In this document: positions 46,513-55,659 of the stretch, piece by piece | How positions within the stretch are numbered: position 1 is the stretch's first letter | How the letters are laid out: each line of letters opens with the position of its first letter | DNA from: Mitsuaria sp. 7 | GTDB lineage: Bacteria; Pseudomonadota; Gammaproteobacteria; Burkholderiales; Burkholderiaceae_C | Direction: 5' to 3' | DNA: 64,000 nt | NCBI RefSeq assembly: GCF_001653795.1 | Contig: NZ_CP011514.1 | Coordinates: 124,001 to 188,000 of the forward strand | Made by a program: the position numbers and the translations under genes | The notes under the pieces: generated by a model | The model's database searches: none | Seen by the model: the letters and a program-made list of their open reading frames with translations, nothing else | What the model was told of the DNA's origin: nothing

Positions 46513-47286
46513 ATGAACGCTTCCGTCCAACCCGGCCAGCGAGCCGACGTCCAGTACCTGTTGCGCATCGGCGACGCCTGCCTGGTGCTGTCGCACCGCA
46601 TCTCCGAATGGATCGGCCACGCGCCCATCCTGGAAGAGGAACTCGCGCTGGGCAACATCGCGCTGGACCTGCTGGGCCAGTCGCGCGCGCTGCTGACGCG
46701 CGCCGGCCAGCTCAACGAGCAGCCGCTCGACGAGGACCAGCTCGCCTACCTGCGCGAGGAACGCCACTACCTGAACCCCGTGATGATGGAGCTGCCGCGC
46801 GGCGACTTCGCTTTCACGCAGGCCCGCAACCTGATCGCCGCCTGCTGGCTGATGCCGATGTGGACGCGGCTGCAGGCGTCCAGCGACGCCGAGGTCGCCG
46901 CCATCGCCGCCAAGGCGGTGAAGGAAGTCCGCTATCACCAGCAGCATGCGGCCGAGTGGGTGGTGCGCCTGGGCGACGGCACGGAGGAATCGGCGCAGCG
47001 GATGAAGGCCGCGCTCGCGCAGCTGTGGCCTTACGTCAACGAGCTGTTCGCGTCGGACGAGATCGACGCCGCCGCCGAAACCAGCGGCCTGGGCCCGGCC
47101 TGGTCGTCACTCAAGCCCGACTGGGATGCGGCGATGGACGAGGTCCTGGCCGAGGCGCAACTCGCGCGTCCGAAGGACACGCCGCATGTCTACACCGGCG
47201 TGCGCGGCGTCCACAGCGAACACATGGGCCACATGCTGGCGACGATGCAATCGCTGCAGCGCAGCTACCCCGGCGGGGTGTGGTGA
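46513..47286 (+). CDS. paaC: Phenylacetyl-CoA epoxidase structural subunit PaaC
   Basis: 257 residues. Catalytically inactive ferritin-fold partner of PaaA. 'LGDACLVLSHRISEWIGHAP'-like N-terminus and 'VKEVRYHQQHAAEWVVRLGDGTEES' match PaaC. Ten bases after paaB. Confidence 0.96.
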   Translation: MNASVQPGQRADVQYLLRIGDACLVLSHRISEWIGHAPILEEELALGNIALDLLGQSRALLTRAGQLNEQPLDEDQLAYLREERHYLNPVMMELPRGDFAFTQARNLIAACWLMPMWTRLQASSDAEVAAIAAKAVKEVRYHQQHAAEWVVRLGDGTEESAQRMKAALAQLWPYVNELFASDEIDAAAETSGLGPAWSSLKPDWDAAMDEVLAEAQLARPKDTPHVYTGVRGVHSEHMGHMLATMQSLQRSYPGGVW

Positions 47287-47316
47287 GCGCGAGAGCGCCG
47301 CGCGCCCGCTGCAAAC

Positions 47317-47922
47317 ATGCATGAACACGCCATGAACGCCGCCCCGATGCCTTCGCATCTCGACTGGCTGTCGTCATTGACGCCGGTCGGACCGCGTCCG
47401 TCGTCGTCCGACGTCGGCGCGACCGACCTCGGCTGCGGACGCCTGTCCGCCGCCTGGGAGGTGCTGTCGCAGGTGCTCGATCCCGAGGTGCCGGCGGTGT
47501 CGCTGGTGGAGCTCGGCATCGTGCGCGACCTGGTCGAGACCGCCGATGGCGTCGAGGTCGTGCTGACGCCGACCTACTCCGGCTGCCCTGCCACCGAGGC
47601 CATCGAGCAGAGCGTGCGCGACGCGCTGTCGCGCTTCGGCACCGTGACCGTGACGATGCGCCGCGCGCCGGCGTGGACGACCGACTGGATCACCGACGAA
47701 GGCCGCGAGAAGCTCCGCCAGTACGGCATCGCGCCGCCGGGCCCCGTCGACATGGGGCAGGGCGTGCCCATCCGCATCGTCCGCCGCCGCGAGGCCATCG
47801 CCTGCCCGCGCTGCGGCAGCACGCACACCGAGCAGCTGTCGGCCTTCGGCTCGACCGCGTGCAAGTCGCTGTACCGCTGCATCGCCTGCCGCGAGCCTTT
47901 TGAACATTTCAAGCCGATCTGA
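47317..47922 (+). CDS. paaD: PaaD, phenylacetyl-CoA epoxidase maturation factor
   Basis: 201 residues (ATG 47332 is an alternative start). MIP18/DUF59-like domain ('VLDPEVPAVSLVELGIVRDL') and a C-terminal zinc ribbon ('CPRCGSTHTEQ...YRCIACREPFEHFKPI'). It is thought to help iron or Fe-S assembly in the epoxidase. Confidence 0.94.
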   Translation: MHEHAMNAAPMPSHLDWLSSLTPVGPRPSSSDVGATDLGCGRLSAAWEVLSQVLDPEVPAVSLVELGIVRDLVETADGVEVVLTPTYSGCPATEAIEQSVRDALSRFGTVTVTMRRAPAWTTDWITDEGREKLRQYGIAPPGPVDMGQGVPIRIVRRREAIACPRCGSTHTEQLSAFGSTACKSLYRCIACREPFEHFKPI

Positions 47923-47931
47923 GCCATCGCC

Positions 47932-49011
47932 ATGAGCCTGCATTTCCACCCGCTGCGCCTGCGCGCCAAGCATCAGGACACCGACGACGCCGTCGTGCTG
48001 TGCTTCGACGTGCCCGAGGCGCTGCGCGAGACCTTCCGCTTCACGCAAGGCCAGTACCTGACGCTGCGCGGCGACGTCGACGGCCAGGACCTGCGCCGGT
48101 CCTATTCCATCTGCGCCGGCGTCGACGATGGTGAACTGCGCGTCGGCGTGCGCCAGGTCGACGGCGGCGCCTTCTCCACCTGGGTGCACCGGCACCTGAA
48201 GGCCGGCGACGAGGTGCAGGTCTTCCCGCCGCAGGGCCGCTTCCATGTCCCGCTGGAGCCCGCGACGGGCCGTCATTTCGTGGGCATCGCGGCCGGATCG
48301 GGCATCACGCCCATCCTGTCGATCATGAAGAGCGTGCTCGCCCGCGAGCCGATGAGCCGCTTCACGCTGATCTACGGCAACCGCCGGCCGGCGTCGACGA
48401 TGTTCAAGGAAGAGCTCGAGGACCTGAAGAACCGCTACATGACGCGGCTGACGCTGCATCACGTGTTCTCGCGCGAGCATGTCGATTCGCCGTTGATGGC
48501 GGGGCGGCTGGACCAGGCCAAGCTCAGCGACTTCCTGAGCGGCCCCGTGCCGGCGGCCGGCATCGACCAGGTTTTCGTCTGCGGCCCGTTCGAGATGAAC
48601 GAGCAGGCCGAGGCCGCGCTGCGCGCCGCCGGCGTCCCCGAGGAACGCATCCACATCGAGCGCTTCGGCACGCCGGAGATGCAGACCGGCCGTCCGGCGC
48701 CGCACGAGGTCCACGAGGAGGACGCGGAGGCCGCCAAGGTCGTCGTGATCCGCGACGGCGTCTCGCGCGAGATCGAGTTCCGCAAGAGCGATCCCAGCCT
48801 GCTCGACGCCGCGGCGCGGGCCGGCATGGACGTCCCGTTCTCCTGCAAATCCGGCGTGTGTTCCACCTGCCGTTGCAAGTTGATCGAGGGCGAGGTCCGG
48901 ATGGATAAGAATTTCGCCCTTGAGAAGCACGAAGTGGCGGCCGGATTCATCCTCAGCTGTCAGGCGCATGCCCTGACCCCGCGCGTCGTGATCTCGTTCG
49001 ACGAACGCTGA
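47932..49011 (+). CDS. paaE: Phenylacetyl-CoA epoxidase reductase PaaE
   Basis: 359 residues. Ferredoxin-NADP reductase-like FAD and NAD domains ('GQYLTLRGDVDGQDLRRSYSI', 'AAGSGITPILSIMK') and a C-terminal [2Fe-2S] domain ('CKSGVCSTC' then 'LSCQ'). Delivers electrons from NADPH to PaaABC. Ten bases after paaD. Confidence 0.97.
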   Translation: MSLHFHPLRLRAKHQDTDDAVVLCFDVPEALRETFRFTQGQYLTLRGDVDGQDLRRSYSICAGVDDGELRVGVRQVDGGAFSTWVHRHLKAGDEVQVFPPQGRFHVPLEPATGRHFVGIAAGSGITPILSIMKSVLAREPMSRFTLIYGNRRPASTMFKEELEDLKNRYMTRLTLHHVFSREHVDSPLMAGRLDQAKLSDFLSGPVPAAGIDQVFVCGPFEMNEQAEAALRAAGVPEERIHIERFGTPEMQTGRPAPHEVHEEDAEAAKVVVIRDGVSREIEFRKSDPSLLDAAARAGMDVPFSCKSGVCSTCRCKLIEGEVRMDKNFALEKHEVAAGFILSCQAHALTPRVVISFDER

Positions 49012-49032
49012 TTCACAAGGAAAAGACATTTC

Positions 49033-49695
49033 ATGGCCCGAGGTCGAGCTCCAGGATTTGATGCCACCCGCGAGGAGATCCTCGCGCAGGCTGCCCGACT
49101 TTTCGCCAACCAGGGCTACCCCGCGACCTCGATGAACCAGGTCGCCGAAGCCTGCTCGGTCAGCAAGCCCACGCTGTACCACTACGTCCGCGACAAGCAT
49201 GAGCTGCTGGCGCAGATCTGCCAGAACCACCTGCAGCACCTGGTCGATCTGGTCGACGAGGTGAGCGCGCAGCAGCTGCCGCCGCCGGAGCACCTGCGCG
49301 GGCTGATCCACCGCTTCGTGCAGGCCTACGGCGAGGCGCAGAACGAGCACCGCGTGCTGACCGAGGACCTGAAGTTCCTCGACGAGGAGCACCGCGAGCG
49401 CATGGTGACGGTCGAGCGCCAGGTCGTGGGCCGCTTCGCCGACGCGGTGGCCGCGGTCCGGCCGGAGCTGCGCGGCGCCCATCTGCACAAGCCGCTGACC
49501 ATGCTGCTCTTCGGCATGATCAACTGGACCTTCACCTGGCTTCGGCCCGACGGCGCGCTGACCTACGAGGCGGTCGCGCCCATGGTGGCGGACCTGTTCT
49601 TCGGCGGGCTGGGCGCGGTCCGGACCGAGCTCACCGATCCCTCGACGCGCCACCAGCGCAGCGAACTCGACCCGGCGGCGCCGCAAGTCTCATGA
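49033..49695 (+). CDS. paaR: TetR-family regulator PaaR
   Basis: 220 residues. N-terminal HTH 'AARLFANQGYPATSMNQVAEACSVSKPTLYHYVRDKHELL'. The position directly after paaE and the operator palindrome at 42327 fit PaaR, which is released by phenylacetyl-CoA. AAGGAAA ribosome site upstream. Confidence 0.88.
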   Translation: MARGRAPGFDATREEILAQAARLFANQGYPATSMNQVAEACSVSKPTLYHYVRDKHELLAQICQNHLQHLVDLVDEVSAQQLPPPEHLRGLIHRFVQAYGEAQNEHRVLTEDLKFLDEEHRERMVTVERQVVGRFADAVAAVRPELRGAHLHKPLTMLLFGMINWTFTWLRPDGALTYEAVAPMVADLFFGGLGAVRTELTDPSTRHQRSELDPAAPQVS

Positions 49696-49803
49696 AGGCT
49701 TGGCGGAGGACCATCGCTCCCGACATGCAATCCCTGCAGTCATCGCAGTAGCAGTACCTCATTGACCTTGCGTTCCTGAAAAACACATTCCGAAGGAGAC
49801 AAC

Positions 49804-50967
49804 ATGAAACGCATCGAGAAGACCCTGCTGGCCATGGCCATGACGGGTGCCGCGCTGATGGGCGCGGGCGGCAGCGCCTGGGCGGACATCAACGTCGGCG
49901 TGACCGTCTCGGCCACGGGCCCGGCCGCGTCGCTGGGCATCCCGGAGAAGAACACCTTCTCCCTGATGCCCAAGACCATCGCCGGACAGAAGGTCAACTA
50001 CATCATCCTGGACGACGCGTCGGACACCACGACGGCGGTCGCCAACACCCGCAAGCTGATCACCGAGCACAAGGTCGACGTGATCGTCGGTTCCACGGTC
50101 ACGCCGAACTCGCTGGCGATGATCGACGCGGTGTCGGAGGCGCAGGTGCCGATGATCTCGATGGCGGCCTCGGCCCGCATCGTCGAGCCGATGGACGCGA
50201 AGAAGAAGTGGGTCTTCAAGACGCCGCAGAACGACATCATGATGGCGCTGGCCATCGCCGGCCACATGCAGGCGCAGGGCGTAAAGACGGTGGCCTACGT
50301 CGGCTTCGCCGATGCCTACGGCGAAGGCTGGTACGGCGAGTTCAACAAGGTCGCCGCCAGCAAGGGCTTGAGCATCGTCGCCAACGAGCGCTACAACCGC
50401 ACCGACACCTCGGTGACCGGCCAGGTGCTCAAGATCATGGCGGCCAAGCCCGACGCGGTGCTGGTCGGCGGCAGCGGCACGCCGGCGGCGCTGCCGCAGA
50501 AGACGCTCAAGGAGCGCGGCTACCAGGGCAAGTACTACCAGACCCACGGCGTGGCCAACAACGACTTCCTGCGCGTCGGCGGCAAGGACGTCGAGGGCAC
50601 CTTCCTGCCGTCGGGCCCGGTGCTGGTCGTCGACCAGCTGCCCGCGGACCATCCGGCCAAGAAGAGCGCCAAGGCCTACGTGACGACCTATGAGGGCGCG
50701 TACGGCAAGGGCAGCGTCTCGACCTTCGGCGGCCACGCGTGGGACGCGGGCCTGCTGCTGCAGGCGGCGATTCCCGAGGCCATCAAGAAGGCACAGCCGG
50801 GCACGCCGCAGTTCCGCGCGGCGCTGCGCGATGCGCTCGAAGGCGTGAAGGAGCTGCCGGCCGCGCATGGTGTCTTCACCATGTCGCCGAACGACCATCT
50901 GGGTCTCGACCAGCGCGCCCGCGTGATGGTGAAGATTGAAAACGGCACCTGGAAATATCAACCGTAA
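49804..50967 (+). CDS. LivK-like periplasmic binding protein in the paa cluster
   Basis: 387 residues with signal peptide (to about residue 28, 'GGSAWA'). Branched-chain amino-acid binding family: 'VGVTVSATGPAASLGIPEKN', 'KVDVIVGSTVTPNSLAM'. No permease or ATPase genes follow; a terminator does. Homologs near aromatic catabolism genes take up aromatic acids, so phenylacetate is a reasonable but unproven ligand. Confidence 0.88.
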   Translation: MKRIEKTLLAMAMTGAALMGAGGSAWADINVGVTVSATGPAASLGIPEKNTFSLMPKTIAGQKVNYIILDDASDTTTAVANTRKLITEHKVDVIVGSTVTPNSLAMIDAVSEAQVPMISMAASARIVEPMDAKKKWVFKTPQNDIMMALAIAGHMQAQGVKTVAYVGFADAYGEGWYGEFNKVAASKGLSIVANERYNRTDTSVTGQVLKIMAAKPDAVLVGGSGTPAALPQKTLKERGYQGKYYQTHGVANNDFLRVGGKDVEGTFLPSGPVLVVDQLPADHPAKKSAKAYVTTYEGAYGKGSVSTFGGHAWDAGLLLQAAIPEAIKKAQPGTPQFRAALRDALEGVKELPAAHGVFTMSPNDHLGLDQRARVMVKIENGTWKYQP

Positions 50968-50980
50968 GCCTTTGACCTGA

Positions 50981-51005
50981 GGGCGGGACGCACAACGTCC
51001 CGCCC
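50981..51005 (+). terminator. Terminator after the LivK-like gene
   Basis: GGGCGGGACG-CACAA-CGTCCCGCCC, a perfect 10-bp stem 14 bases after the stop, followed by TCGTTCGTTTC. It separates the paa operon from paaZ. Confidence 0.8.
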
Positions 51006-51036
51006 TCGTTCGTTTCTGACGTTCGAAAGAGTTGCC

Positions 51037-53085
51037 ATGAGCGCTACCCCCGTCCTCCAAAGCCTGATCGCCGGTCGCTGGATCGGCTCCACCGCCGCGC
51101 GCGGCCTGCACAGCGCCGTCAACGGACGGTTGGTGACGCAGACCCATGCCGAAGAGATCGACTTCGGCGAGAGCCTGCTTTTCGCGCGCACGAAGACCTT
51201 GCCCGCGCTGCTCGCGCTCGACTTCCAGCAGCGCGCGGCAATCCTGAAGGCGCTCGCGACCTACCTGCAGGAACACAAAGAATCGCTCTACGCGATCTCC
51301 GCGCACACCGGCGCGACGCGTCCGGATTCGTGGATCGACATCGAAGGCGGCTTCGGCACGCTCTTCGCCTATGCATCGATGGGCCGCCGCGAGCTGCCGT
51401 CGAGCAACATCGTCCATGAAGGCCCGGCGCAGGCGCTGGGCAAGCTCGGCCAGTTCATGGGCACCCACGTGCTGGTGCCCAAGCGCGGCGTCGCCGTGCA
51501 CATCAACGCCTTCAACTTCCCGATGTGGGGGATGCTGGAGAAGTTCGCGCCCAGCTTCCTCGCCGGCATGCCCTGCATCGTCAAGCCGGCCACCGCGACC
51601 AGCTACGTCGCCGAAGCCTGCGTGCGCCTGATCGAGCGGTCCGGCCTGCTGCCGGCCGGCGCGTTGCAGCTGGTCATCGGCAGTTCCGGCGATCTGCTGG
51701 ACCGGCTGGAGGAGACGGACGTCGTCACCTTCACCGGCTCGGCGGACACGGCGGCGCAGCTGCGCGTCAATCCGAACCTGATCCGCCGCTCGGTGCCGTT
51801 CAACGCCGAGGCGGACAGTCTCAATTGCTCGATCCTGGCGCCGGACGTGGTGCCTGGCGATCCGGAATTCGATCTCTTCGTCAAGGAAGTGATGCGGGAG
51901 ATGAGCGCCAAGGCCGGCCAGAAGTGCACGGCCATCCGTCGCGCGATCGTGCCGGCGGCGCAGATCGACGCGGTCGCCGCGGCACTGCGCGAGCGGCTCG
52001 CGAAGATCAAGATCGGCGATCCCTCCGTCGAGGGCGTGCGCATGGGCGCGCTGGCGTCCAAGGCGCAGCAGGCCGACGTGGCCGAGCGCCTGGCACAGCT
52101 CGCGAAGGGCAACGAGATCGTCTTCGGCGAGCGCGACGGCTTCGCGCCGGTGGGCGAGGGCGTCGGCGACGGCGCCTTCTTTGCGCCGACGCTGCTGCTG
52201 TGCCGCGACGCGATGAACAACGAGGCGGTCCACAACGTCGAGGCCTTCGGGCCGGTGTCGACGCTGATGAGCTACGGCGATTTCGACGAAGCGCTGGCGC
52301 TCGCCGCCAAGGGTCGCGGCAGCCTGGTGGGGTCGGTGGTCACGAAGACGCCGGCGCTGGCTGCGCAGGCCGTCTATCACGCGGCCGCCTTCCACGGCCG
52401 GCTGCTGGTGCTGGACCGCGACGCGGCGGGTGAATCGACCGGCCACGGCTCCCCGCTGCCGATGCTCAAGCATGGCGGCCCCGGCCGCGCGGGCGGCGGT
52501 GAAGAGCTCGGCGGCATCCGCGCGGTGAAGCACTACCTGCAGCGCTGCGCGGTGCAGGCCTCGCCGACGATGCTCACGGCCATCACCGGCGAGTACGTGC
52601 GCGGCGGCAAGGTCACCGAGGACGCGATCCATCCTTTCCGCAAGCATTTCGAAGAGATCCAGATCGGCGATTCGCTGCTCACGCATCGCCGCACGGTGTC
52701 CGAGGCGGACATCGTCAACTTCGGCGGCATCAGCGGCGACTACTTCTACATGCACTTCGACGAAGTCGCGGCCAAGGACACGCAATTCGGCCAGCGCATC
52801 GCGCACGGCTACTTCGTGCTGTCGGCGGCGGCGGGCCTGTTCGTGTCGCCGGCGCCGGGGCCAGTCCTTGCCAACTACGGGCTGGACACCTTGCGCTTCG
52901 TGAACCCCGTGGCCATCGGCGACACGATCCAGGCGCGGCTGACCTGCAAGCGCCGCATCGACCGCGGCAATCGTCCGGACCAGCCGCCGCAGGGCGTCGT
53001 CGCGTGGGACGTGCAGGTCACCAACCAGCGCGGCGAGCTCGTGGCGAGCTACGACATCCTGACGCTGGTGGCGAAGAAGGGCTGA
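51037..53085 (+). CDS. paaZ: Bifunctional oxepin-CoA hydrolase / semialdehyde dehydrogenase PaaZ
   Basis: 682 residues. N-terminal aldehyde dehydrogenase domain (to about 520) with '[17 protein letters not shown]' holding the catalytic Cys; C-terminal MaoC-like hydratase domain (about 540-682) with '[30 protein letters not shown]'. It opens the oxepin ring and oxidises the aldehyde. Both active sites look intact. Confidence 0.95.
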   Translation: MSATPVLQSLIAGRWIGSTAARGLHSAVNGRLVTQTHAEEIDFGESLLFARTKTLPALLALDFQQRAAILKALATYLQEHKESLYAISAHTGATRPDSWIDIEGGFGTLFAYASMGRRELPSSNIVHEGPAQALGKLGQFMGTHVLVPKRGVAVHINAFNFPMWGMLEKFAPSFLAGMPCIVKPATATSYVAEACVRLIERSGLLPAGALQLVIGSSGDLLDRLEETDVVTFTGSADTAAQLRVNPNLIRRSVPFNAEADSLNCSILAPDVVPGDPEFDLFVKEVMREMSAKAGQKCTAIRRAIVPAAQIDAVAAALRERLAKIKIGDPSVEGVRMGALASKAQQADVAERLAQLAKGNEIVFGERDGFAPVGEGVGDGAFFAPTLLLCRDAMNNEAVHNVEAFGPVSTLMSYGDFDEALALAAKGRGSLVGSVVTKTPALAAQAVYHAAAFHGRLLVLDRDAAGESTGHGSPLPMLKHGGPGRAGGGEELGGIRAVKHYLQRCAVQASPTMLTAITGEYVRGGKVTEDAIHPFRKHFEEIQIGDSLLTHRRTVSEADIVNFGGISGDYFYMHFDEVAAKDTQFGQRIAHGYFVLSAAAGLFVSPAPGPVLANYGLDTLRFVNPVAIGDTIQARLTCKRRIDRGNRPDQPPQGVVAWDVQVTNQRGELVASYDILTLVAKKG

Positions 53086-53419
53086 GACCGAGGTCTGCAA
53101 ACACCGTCGCCTTCTGCCGCTGGCGGGCTTCAGCACTGCCACCGCCGCTGGCCCTCACCCCCGCCCTCTCCCGCAAGCGGGAGAGGGAGTCCGACCGGCT
53201 CTGCTCGCAGCGCCTGCTCCTCTTTCTCCCTCTCCCGCTTGCGGGAGAGGGTAGGGGTGAGGGGCGCGCGCAGCGCGCGGGGTCCAGGCAGTCATGCGGC
53301 GTTCCTCTATCGGCAAAGCCGAATCGCCGGCAAGGAAGTTCGACCTTGAGAAGAGTGCGCGGGCCGCCCACACTGCGGCCTTCCCTTCCGCTCACCCTTC
53401 ATCCAACTTCCGAACGACC
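53086..53419. other. Gene-free stretch with REPIN
   Basis: No supportable gene. It holds the REPIN-like pair at 53148-53265 and about 150 bases of unremarkable sequence before the small membrane protein. Confidence 0.7.
53148..53265. repeat. REPIN-like inverted pair 1
   Basis: Two copies of the palindromic unit in opposite orientation. Cores 53164-53187 (loop AA in CCGC-AA-GCGG) and 53228-53251 (loop TT). Flanks CCCTCACCCC and GGGGTGAGGG also pair, so the whole 118 bases can form one long imperfect hairpin. Same family as 61671-61796 and the selB insert. Confidence 0.85.
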
Positions 53420-53587
53420 GTGGACATCCTCACTACTCCTGTCATCGCCGGCCTGCTGTTCACCGCGACCCTGGCCATCGTTGCGCTGATGGCCTGGAAG
53501 GGCGGCAGCGAACGGCGCGACGTCACCTTCCTCGCGTCGGCTGCCGGCCTCGGCGGCGTGTGCACGGCGATCGCCGCGGTGGTCTGA
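53420..53587 (+). CDS. Small membrane protein (uncertain)
   Basis: 55 residues from GTG 53420 (MDILTTPVIAGLLFTATLAI). Two hydrophobic segments separated by 'WKGGSERRD'. No family recognised and no ribosome site visible. It may be non-coding. Confidence 0.4.
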   Translation: MDILTTPVIAGLLFTATLAIVALMAWKGGSERRDVTFLASAAGLGGVCTAIAAVV

Positions 53588-53720
53588 ACCCCGCGCGGAG
53601 CGCGCACGCCAGAGGCCCTGGATTTACGCTCCGTTGCGAAGTCGACACCCCTGACGCCTGCGCGTGATTCGGCGTCGCGCCAGAATGCGACGGACGATTC
53701 AGTGAGAGGAAGGGAAGGGC

Positions 53721-54095
53721 ATGCGCGTCTTGCTCGTCGAGGATTCGGAGTTTGTCCGCGAGCAGTTCCTGCGATTGTTCGAGGGGCTGGCGTTCGTGCA
53801 GGTGGTGGGCTATGCCGACAGCGAGGAAGACGCCGTGCAGGCGATCTCCGTGCTCAAGCCCGACGTGGTGCTGCTCGACCTGAACCTGCAGGTCGGTTCC
53901 GGCATGCATGTGCTGCGGCGCGCGCGCGAGAGCGGGTATGCCGGCAAGCTGCTGGTGCTCAGCAGCCGCGACCCCGACTTCTACCGCACGCTGTGCGAGA
54001 AGCATGGCGCGGACGGCTTCTACGACAAGGCGCATGAGCAGCTGCAGCTGCTCGACCATCTGCGCGTGCTGGCGGGCGAGAAGCCGCTGTTCTAG
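53721..54095 (+). CDS. Stand-alone response regulator receiver protein
   Basis: 124 residues, receiver domain only. Acidic pocket 'LLVEDSEF', phospho-acceptor Asp in 'VVLLDLNLQVGSG', Ser in 'LVLSSRD', Lys in 'GFYDKAHE'. There is no output domain and no kinase gene next to it. GGAAGGG ribosome site upstream. It resembles CheY-like or adaptor receivers; partner unknown. Confidence 0.9.
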   Translation: MRVLLVEDSEFVREQFLRLFEGLAFVQVVGYADSEEDAVQAISVLKPDVVLLDLNLQVGSGMHVLRRARESGYAGKLLVLSSRDPDFYRTLCEKHGADGFYDKAHEQLQLLDHLRVLAGEKPLF

Positions 54096-54125
54096 CAAGC
54101 GGCTGAGGCGATCGCCTCGGCGAGC

Positions 54126-54179
54126 GCGTTGAACGCGTCGAACGCGTCGAGTGCGGTCAATACGGTGAACGCGTTGAAC
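54126..54179. repeat. Degenerate 9-base tandem repeat
   Basis: Six units: GCGTTGAAC, GCGTCGAAC, GCGTCGAGT, GCGGTCAAT, ACGGTGAAC, GCGTTGAAC. It lies between the ends of the convergent receiver and small membrane protein genes. A reading of either strand gives an Asn/Ala or Phe/Ala repeat, but no gene is supported. Confidence 0.65.
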
Positions 54180-54186
54180 GCGACGC

Positions 54187-54411
54187 TCAGGAGCCGCAGC
54201 CCGCCATGGCCATCACGCCGTCGACGTGCAGCAGCGCGACGGACAGCGGGTCCGACGCCAGCGACGCCGCCATTACCAGCACGCCCAGTCCCACGCGCAG
54301 GGCCCGCGCCGGGCGCGGCTGCGGGCGGCACGCCGAGATCAGGAAAGGCGCGCCGACGCCGAGCATGAAGAGCGCGGTCAGCAGGGCGTGCAGGGCGGTG
54401 TCCGTGCTCAC
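54187..54411 (-). CDS. Small hydrophobic protein, last gene of the diiron/MetZ-like cluster
   Basis: 74 residues from GTG 54411 (MSTDTALHALLTALFMLGVGAPF). Two or three hydrophobic segments. The start is 3 bases after the MetZ-like stop, so translation may be coupled. The C-terminus 'MAMAGCGS' has Cys. Family unknown. Confidence 0.5.
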   Translation of the reverse strand: MSTDTALHALLTALFMLGVGAPFLISACRPQPRPARALRVGLGVLVMAASLASDPLSVALLHVDGVMAMAGCGS

Positions 54412-54414
54412 CCT

Positions 54415-55650
54415 TCACCCCATCGCCGCGATGTCTTGCAGCAGATCGCCGACCGGCTCGTGATCGGGTAGCCCGGCCATCGCGAGGTCCAGGTCCTCCA
54501 TCAGGTCGGAGACGTTCTCCAGGCCGACCGACAGCCGCAGCAGGTCCTCGCCGATGCCGGACTGCCGGCGCTCCGCCGCCGACAGCCTGCCGTGCGTGGT
54601 CGAGGCGGGGTGGGTGATCATGCTGCGCGTGTCGCCGATGCTGGTCGCGATGGAGATCAGCCGCAGTCCATCCACCACCGACCACGCGCCCAGGCGTCCG
54701 CCCGGGACGCGCAGGCCCACGACGCCGCCATAGCCCGACTGCTGCGACACCGCCAGCGCATGCTGCGGATGTGTCGCCAGTCCGGTGTAGATGACGGCCG
54801 CGACCTTGGGGGACGCCTTCAGCCAGCGCGCCAGCTGCATCGCGTTGGCGGAGATCGCCGTCATCCGCAGGTGCAGCGTCTCCAGGCTCTTGAGCAGCAG
54901 CCAGGCGTCCATCGCGCCCAACGCGGCGCCCGTCACGCGCAGCACGCCGCGCAGGTCGGCCATCAGCCGCTCCGCGCCGACCGCGACGCCCGCCACCACG
55001 CGACCATGGCCGTCCATGTACTTGCCGGCGGAATGGATGACGACGTCCGCGCCCAGTCGCAAGGGGTTCTGCTGATACGGCGTGAGCAGCGAGTTGTCCA
55101 CCGCCAGCAGCGCGCCGCGCGCATGGGCCAGCAGCGCGACGGCCTCGATGTCGCCCACGTTCTGAAGCGGATTGGACGGGGTCTCCATGAACGCGAACGC
55201 GGTGCGATCGTCGATCGCGGTGTCCCATTGCGCCAGGTCGGTCAGGTCGACGACGCGCACGTCGATGCCCAGCTTGCCGAAGTAGTGGCGGAAGGCTGTG
55301 AGCGTCGTGCCGAAGACGTCGCGAGAACAGACGATGTTGCTGCCGCTGACCACCCAGGCCTGCGCCATGGCGACGATCGCCGCCATGCCGGACGCGAACG
55401 CGACCGCCGCCTCCGCGCGCTCCATCGCGGCGATGCGGCGCTCGAGCGCCTGCACCGTCGGATTGGAGAAGCGCGAGTACACGTTGCCCGATGCGGTGCC
55501 GCTGAACTTGCGCGCCGCGTCCGCCGCCGAGGCGAAGACATAGGCGGAGGTCATCGCGATCGGCTCGCAGTGCGCGTCGCTCAGATCGTGGAACTGGGCG
55601 GTGCGGACGGCGGTGGTGAAAGGTTGGTGATCCACGGGAAGCTTTCTCAC
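54415..55650 (-). CDS. MetZ-like PLP enzyme (Cys/Met metabolism family)
   Basis: 411 residues. Cystathionine gamma-synthase superfamily: 'YSRFSNPTVQALERRIAAMERAE', 'ETPSNPLQNVGDIEAVALLA', and the PLP Lys at about 210 in 'VVIHSAGKYMDGHGR'. The usual motif is HSATKY; here Thr is Gly. Closest in layout to O-succinylhomoserine sulfhydrylase (MetZ), but the neighbours are not methionine genes, so it may carry out a gamma-elimination or replacement on another amino acid. GTG 55635 (behind GAGAAAG) is a good alternative start. Nine bases after the MFS gene. Confidence 0.88.
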   Translation of the reverse strand: MRKLPVDHQPFTTAVRTAQFHDLSDAHCEPIAMTSAYVFASAADAARKFSGTASGNVYSRFSNPTVQALERRIAAMERAEAAVAFASGMAAIVAMAQAWVVSGSNIVCSRDVFGTTLTAFRHYFGKLGIDVRVVDLTDLAQWDTAIDDRTAFAFMETPSNPLQNVGDIEAVALLAHARGALLAVDNSLLTPYQQNPLRLGADVVIHSAGKYMDGHGRVVAGVAVGAERLMADLRGVLRVTGAALGAMDAWLLLKSLETLHLRMTAISANAMQLARWLKASPKVAAVIYTGLATHPQHALAVSQQSGYGGVVGLRVPGGRLGAWSVVDGLRLISIATSIGDTRSMITHPASTTHGRLSAAERRQSGIGEDLLRLSVGLENVSDLMEDLDLAMAGLPDHEPVGDLLQDIAAMG

Positions 55651-55659
55651 GAGGGGAGG

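Noticed and set aside
49759..53142. Minus-strand frame of over 1100 codons opposite the LivK-like gene and paaZ
   Set aside because: Antisense shadow with no recognisable domain and crossing a terminator.
53148..53265. Terminator for paaZ
   Set aside because: The stems could stop transcription, but the same paired structure appears at 61671 and inside selB, so it is a dispersed repeat first.
54129..54368. Plus-strand frame encoding an Asn/Ala repeat protein
   Set aside because: It is made by the 9-mer repeat and then runs antisense to the small membrane protein; no start signal.
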